Of a stretch of DNA of 8,391 bases, positions 6,312 to 8,391 are shown in pieces. Each line of letters opens with the position of its first letter. Within the stretch, counting starts at the first letter, position 1. This DNA is from an uncultured bacterium (GTDB taxonomy: Bacteria; Verrucomicrobiota; Lentisphaeria; Victivallales; Victivallaceae). The position numbers and the translations under genes were made by a program. The DNA lies in the NCBI GenBank assembly GCA_949286445.1, contig CASECL010000245.1, positions 1 through 8,391 on the forward strand. The letters run 5' to 3'. Under the pieces are notes generated by a model. It had not been told where the DNA came from. It ran no database searches and was given only the letters and a program-made list of their open reading frames with translations.

Positions 6312-7880
6312 ATGAGTTTTGTGGAAAGAAGCCGGGAATTTTGTTACGTTGATCCGGAAAGCAATTTCACTCTGGATTATGCGGGGATGAAAGTGGAAAA
6401 GAGCGATTTTGCCGCGATGAGCGATAAATTCGCCGCCGCTGCCGTGGAGATGAAGAAAATTGAAGCCGGAGAAATCAAAAATATTGATGAAAAACGGAAA
6501 GTAACCCATTTTACTGACCGTATTGCTTATGCCGGAAGCCCGTTCTTTGCCGAAGTTGAAGCATTTGCCGAAAAAGTACGTTCCGGAGAAATAAAGGGAT
6601 CAACCGGAAAGAAATTTGACGCGGTGGTTGTAAACGGTATCGGAGGCTCCGCACTGGGGCCGCAGCTGATGCAGTTTGCGATCAATGGTCCTTATTGGAA
6701 TGAACTTTCCGATGAGCAACGCCGCGGCTATTTGAAAATTTATTTTCTCGATAATACTGATTCGGCTGAACTGGTTGATTTGCTGAATGTTATGGATATG
6801 GAGAGTACCCTGCATCTGGTGGTTTCCAAATCCGGCGGCACCCAGGAAACCAAGAACAACATGATCGTAATGAATGATCTTTACCGTGCCGCCGGGCTGG
6901 ATTTTGCCCGTCACGCCGCCGCGGTAACCATGAAAGGCAGTGAACTGGATAAATTTGCCCGTTCCAGCAATTTTCTTGCAGTCTTTGAAATGGCCGAGTC
7001 TATCGGCGGACGTACCAGTGAAACCAGTATTGTCGGACATGTGCCTGCCGCGCTGACCGGAGTTGATTTTGCCGCTTTCCTCAAGGGGGCCTGCCACATG
7101 GATGAACTCACCCGAAGTGAGAATTACTGCGAAAACCCGGCCATGCTGCTTTCCGCCCTGTGGTATATCGCCGGCAAGGGCAAAGGCGACCGGAATATGG
7201 TGATTGTGCCGTACAGCGACCGTCTGGTGCTGCTGAGCCGTTATCTGCAGCAGCTGGTGATGGAAAGTCTGGGAAAAGAATTGGACCGGAATGGAAATGT
7301 GGTGCATCAGGGATTGAATGTTTTCGGCAACAAGGGCGGTACCGATGCCCATGCATTCATCCAGCAGCTCAATGATGGCCGGGATGACCTTTTCGTCACC
7401 TTTATTGAAATACTCAAGGATGCCGGCCGTTATCCGGTTACCGATGGTTTTGTTATCGGAGATTATCTCCATGGCTTCCGGGTGGGGCTCAGCGATGCGC
7501 TGCGCGGCAAAGGCCGTCAGGTGATCAATATTCAGCTGGAAAAACTCGGCGTTTATGAGCTGGGTATGATTATCGCACTTTACGAGCGGGCGGTGGCTTT
7601 GTACGCAGAATATATCAATATCAATGCCTTCCATCAGCCCGGAGTTCAGGCTTACAAACTGGCAGCCAAATCCATACTCAAAACTCAGAGTGAATTCATG
7701 GCGGCGGCGGAAAAAATCTCCGGTTTCGAGGGCGATGCGGCGGAAATCGCGGCCAAAGCCGGAATGCCGGATAAAGTGCTTGAAATTGCCGGACTTCTGG
7801 ACAAAGCGGCGGCAAACTGCGATTGCGTGCAGCGCTGCTATGATGAGAAAAAAGGCGGATTTGTTTACCGGATAAAGTAA
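6312..7880 (+). CDS. pgi: Glucose-6-phosphate isomerase
   Basis: Pgi interconverts glucose 6-phosphate and fructose 6-phosphate in glycolysis and gluconeogenesis, in the cytoplasm. Starting at ATG 6312 the protein has 522 residues and two SIS sugar-isomerase domains. Landmarks are NGIGGSALGP (108-117), the phosphate-binding SKSGGTQET (172-180), GGRTSETS (232-239), ESLGK with catalytic E318, DAHAFIQQL with H347 and GVQAYK with K449. The last 60 or so residues form a helical extension after the usual catalytic lysine, ending GGFVYRIK. The start is chosen because AGGAG (6299-6303) lies eight bases upstream and the promoter -10 box at 6284-6289 puts the TTG at 6261 outside the transcript. SKSGGT and GGRTSE differ from the commoner SKTFTT and GGRYS forms, indicating a divergent subgroup, but the catalytic residues are kept. 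Confidence 0.95.
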   Translation: MSFVERSREFCYVDPESNFTLDYAGMKVEKSDFAAMSDKFAAAAVEMKKIEAGEIKNIDEKRKVTHFTDRIAYAGSPFFAEVEAFAEKVRSGEIKGSTGKKFDAVVVNGIGGSALGPQLMQFAINGPYWNELSDEQRRGYLKIYFLDNTDSAELVDLLNVMDMESTLHLVVSKSGGTQETKNNMIVMNDLYRAAGLDFARHAAAVTMKGSELDKFARSSNFLAVFEMAESIGGRTSETSIVGHVPAALTGVDFAAFLKGACHMDELTRSENYCENPAMLLSALWYIAGKGKGDRNMVIVPYSDRLVLLSRYLQQLVMESLGKELDRNGNVVHQGLNVFGNKGGTDAHAFIQQLNDGRDDLFVTFIEILKDAGRYPVTDGFVIGDYLHGFRVGLSDALRGKGRQVINIQLEKLGVYELGMIIALYERAVALYAEYININAFHQPGVQAYKLAAKSILKTQSEFMAAAEKISGFEGDAAEIAAKAGMPDKVLEIAGLLDKAAANCDCVQRCYDEKKGGFVYRIK

Positions 7881-7898
7881 AGGTGAATTTCCGCAGCG

Positions 7899-7941
7899 GC
7901 CGGGGGAAAACGGGGGAAATAAACATTTTCCCATCCCCGGC
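7899..7941 (+). terminator. Imperfect GC-rich hairpin after pgi (possible terminator)
   Basis: GCCGGGG (7899-7905) can pair with CCCCGGC (7935-7941), and GGGAAA (7914-7919) with TTTCCC (7927-7932) inside it. It begins 18 bases after the pgi stop. No T-run follows, so it is not a textbook intrinsic terminator; it may still end or protect the transcript. The gap from here to tRNA-Leu (7942-8057) shows nothing else beyond a 5-bp stem GCTCT/AGAGC near 7965-7980. Confidence 0.35.
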
Positions 7942-8057
7942 AATATTTGTGGTGAATTGTCTGCTCTGCATAGAGAGCCGGTATTGTTGAGAGGGGATAA
8001 TGCCGGGTGTTCCGCAGTTCAGAGCGGGGTGGAACGGGGATTTGCAGTCCGGCGAAT

Positions 8058-8142
8058 TGGTGCGCAGGATGGGACTTGAACCCACACACTGAAAAGTACC
8101 AGATCCTAAGTCTGGCGCGTCTGCCAATTCCGCCACCTGCGC
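8058..8142 (-). tRNA. tRNA-Leu (anticodon UAG)
   Basis: The minus strand folds as a class II tRNA. The acceptor stem GCGCAGG/CCTGCGC has seven pairs, the anticodon stem CCAGA/TCTGG carries the loop CTTAGGA (anticodon UAG, reading CUN leucine codons), the variable arm has a short ACT/AGT stem, and the T arm carries the TTCAAGT loop. The discriminator A is at 8061 and CCA is encoded (8060-8058). It is convergent with pgi and divergent from hflX, with its own promoter at 8172-8200. No clear terminator is seen after it. Confidence 0.97.
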
Positions 8143-8171
8143 AAAACAGTTAAAGGAGACTGTTTTCCTTT

Positions 8172-8200
8172 AAGATACTCCAAAAGTTGAGTTTTTTCAA
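8172..8200 (-). promoter_or_regulatory. Promoter of tRNA-Leu
   Basis: On minus, TTGAAA (8195-8200) and TATCTT (8172-8177) are 17 bases apart. The mature tRNA 5' end is 30 bases beyond the -10 box, so a leader of some 23 bases would be removed by RNase P. Confidence 0.65.
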
Positions 8201-8246
8201 TCTCCGGAAACGGCTAAAACCGGAAAAACTGGGTTATTGCAGAGAA

Positions 8247-8391
8247 ATGATTGACGTGGAAGCGGAAAACCATAGACAGGTTGAACGGGCTTTTCTGATC
8301 GGCGCGTATTTGCCGGACGAAGACCGCAACGTGGCTCTGGAACACCTGGATGAACTGGCCGAACTGGTTAAAAGCTGTGGTATAGAGCCGG
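8247..8391 (+). CDS. hflX: GTPase HflX, N-terminal fragment
   Basis: Forty-eight codons are visible before the window ends. VERAFLIGAYLPDEDR (residues 12-27), followed by an acidic leucine-rich helix (LEHLDELAELVKSCGIEP), matches the start of the HflX N-terminal nucleotide-binding-like domain, where the family typically reads ERAxLVGV followed by SLEELxxLxxTAG. HflX is a ribosome-associated GTPase that splits or rescues stalled 70S ribosomes under stress. The GTPase motifs lie beyond the window and could not be checked. The ATG at 8247 has only a weak ribosome site (AGAGA). The frame remains open upstream to a TTG at 8187, which has no better site and would overlap the tRNA-Leu promoter region, so ATG is preferred. 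No clear plus-strand promoter was found. Confidence 0.8.
   Translation, partial: MIDVEAENHRQVERAFLIGAYLPDEDRNVALEHLDELAELVKSCGIEP

Noticed and set aside
6600..7943. Long minus-strand open frame (447 codons) opposite pgi
   Set aside because: The plus strand encodes a full Pgi with all catalytic motifs. The opposite frame is a shadow of its codon bias, with histidine- and phenylalanine-rich low-meaning sequence and no homology signature.

Overview
The window holds six protein-coding genes that can be assigned a family or a clear membrane character (two cut by the window edges), one probable gene remnant, and two tRNA genes. The gene set is housekeeping: a MATE-family exporter, an exported alkaline phosphatase, a rhomboid protease, QueA (queuosine synthesis), glucose-6-phosphate isomerase and the start of the GTPase HflX. 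Base composition is intermediate, start sites mostly have Shine-Dalgarno sequences, and promoters fit a sigma-70 pattern, so this is a bacterial chromosome. The style of the proteins suggests the PVC superphylum, perhaps a gut Lentisphaerota (Victivallis-like) organism. That is an impression from the sequence, not a demonstrated placement.

Layout from left to right. A membrane protein of unknown function (1-210, minus, cut by the left edge) diverges from the MATE exporter (436-1857, plus); the control region between them has two clear promoters and two perfect palindromes. The MATE gene converges on the alkaline phosphatase gene (2255-3394, minus), and the 397-base gap between them has two back-to-back hairpin terminators, one for each strand. 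Next come a 287-base spacer with no gene and a short minus-strand reading frame (3682-3957) that looks like the C-terminal end of a decayed gene. A striking 12-bp perfect hairpin (4069-4096) follows, and then tRNA-Val(GAC), also on minus.

tRNA-Val diverges from a plus-strand cluster: rhomboid protease (4306-5187), queA (5193-6251, five bases downstream and probably translationally coupled) and pgi (6312-7880, with its own near-consensus promoter in the queA-pgi gap). tRNA-Leu(UAG) lies convergent to pgi at 8058-8142 and diverges from hflX, which starts at 8247 and runs off the right edge.

The genes do not form one pathway. QueA and the tRNAs share a translation theme; Pgi belongs to central carbon metabolism; the phosphatase and rhomboid act in the envelope. 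I found no CRISPR array, transposase, phage gene, toxin-antitoxin pair or defence system, and no convincing undescribed system. The features most worth a second look are the hairpin and gene remnant beside tRNA-Val, the palindromes in the left divergent promoter, the opposed terminators, and the very uniform promoter set, which also corrects the start of pgi.
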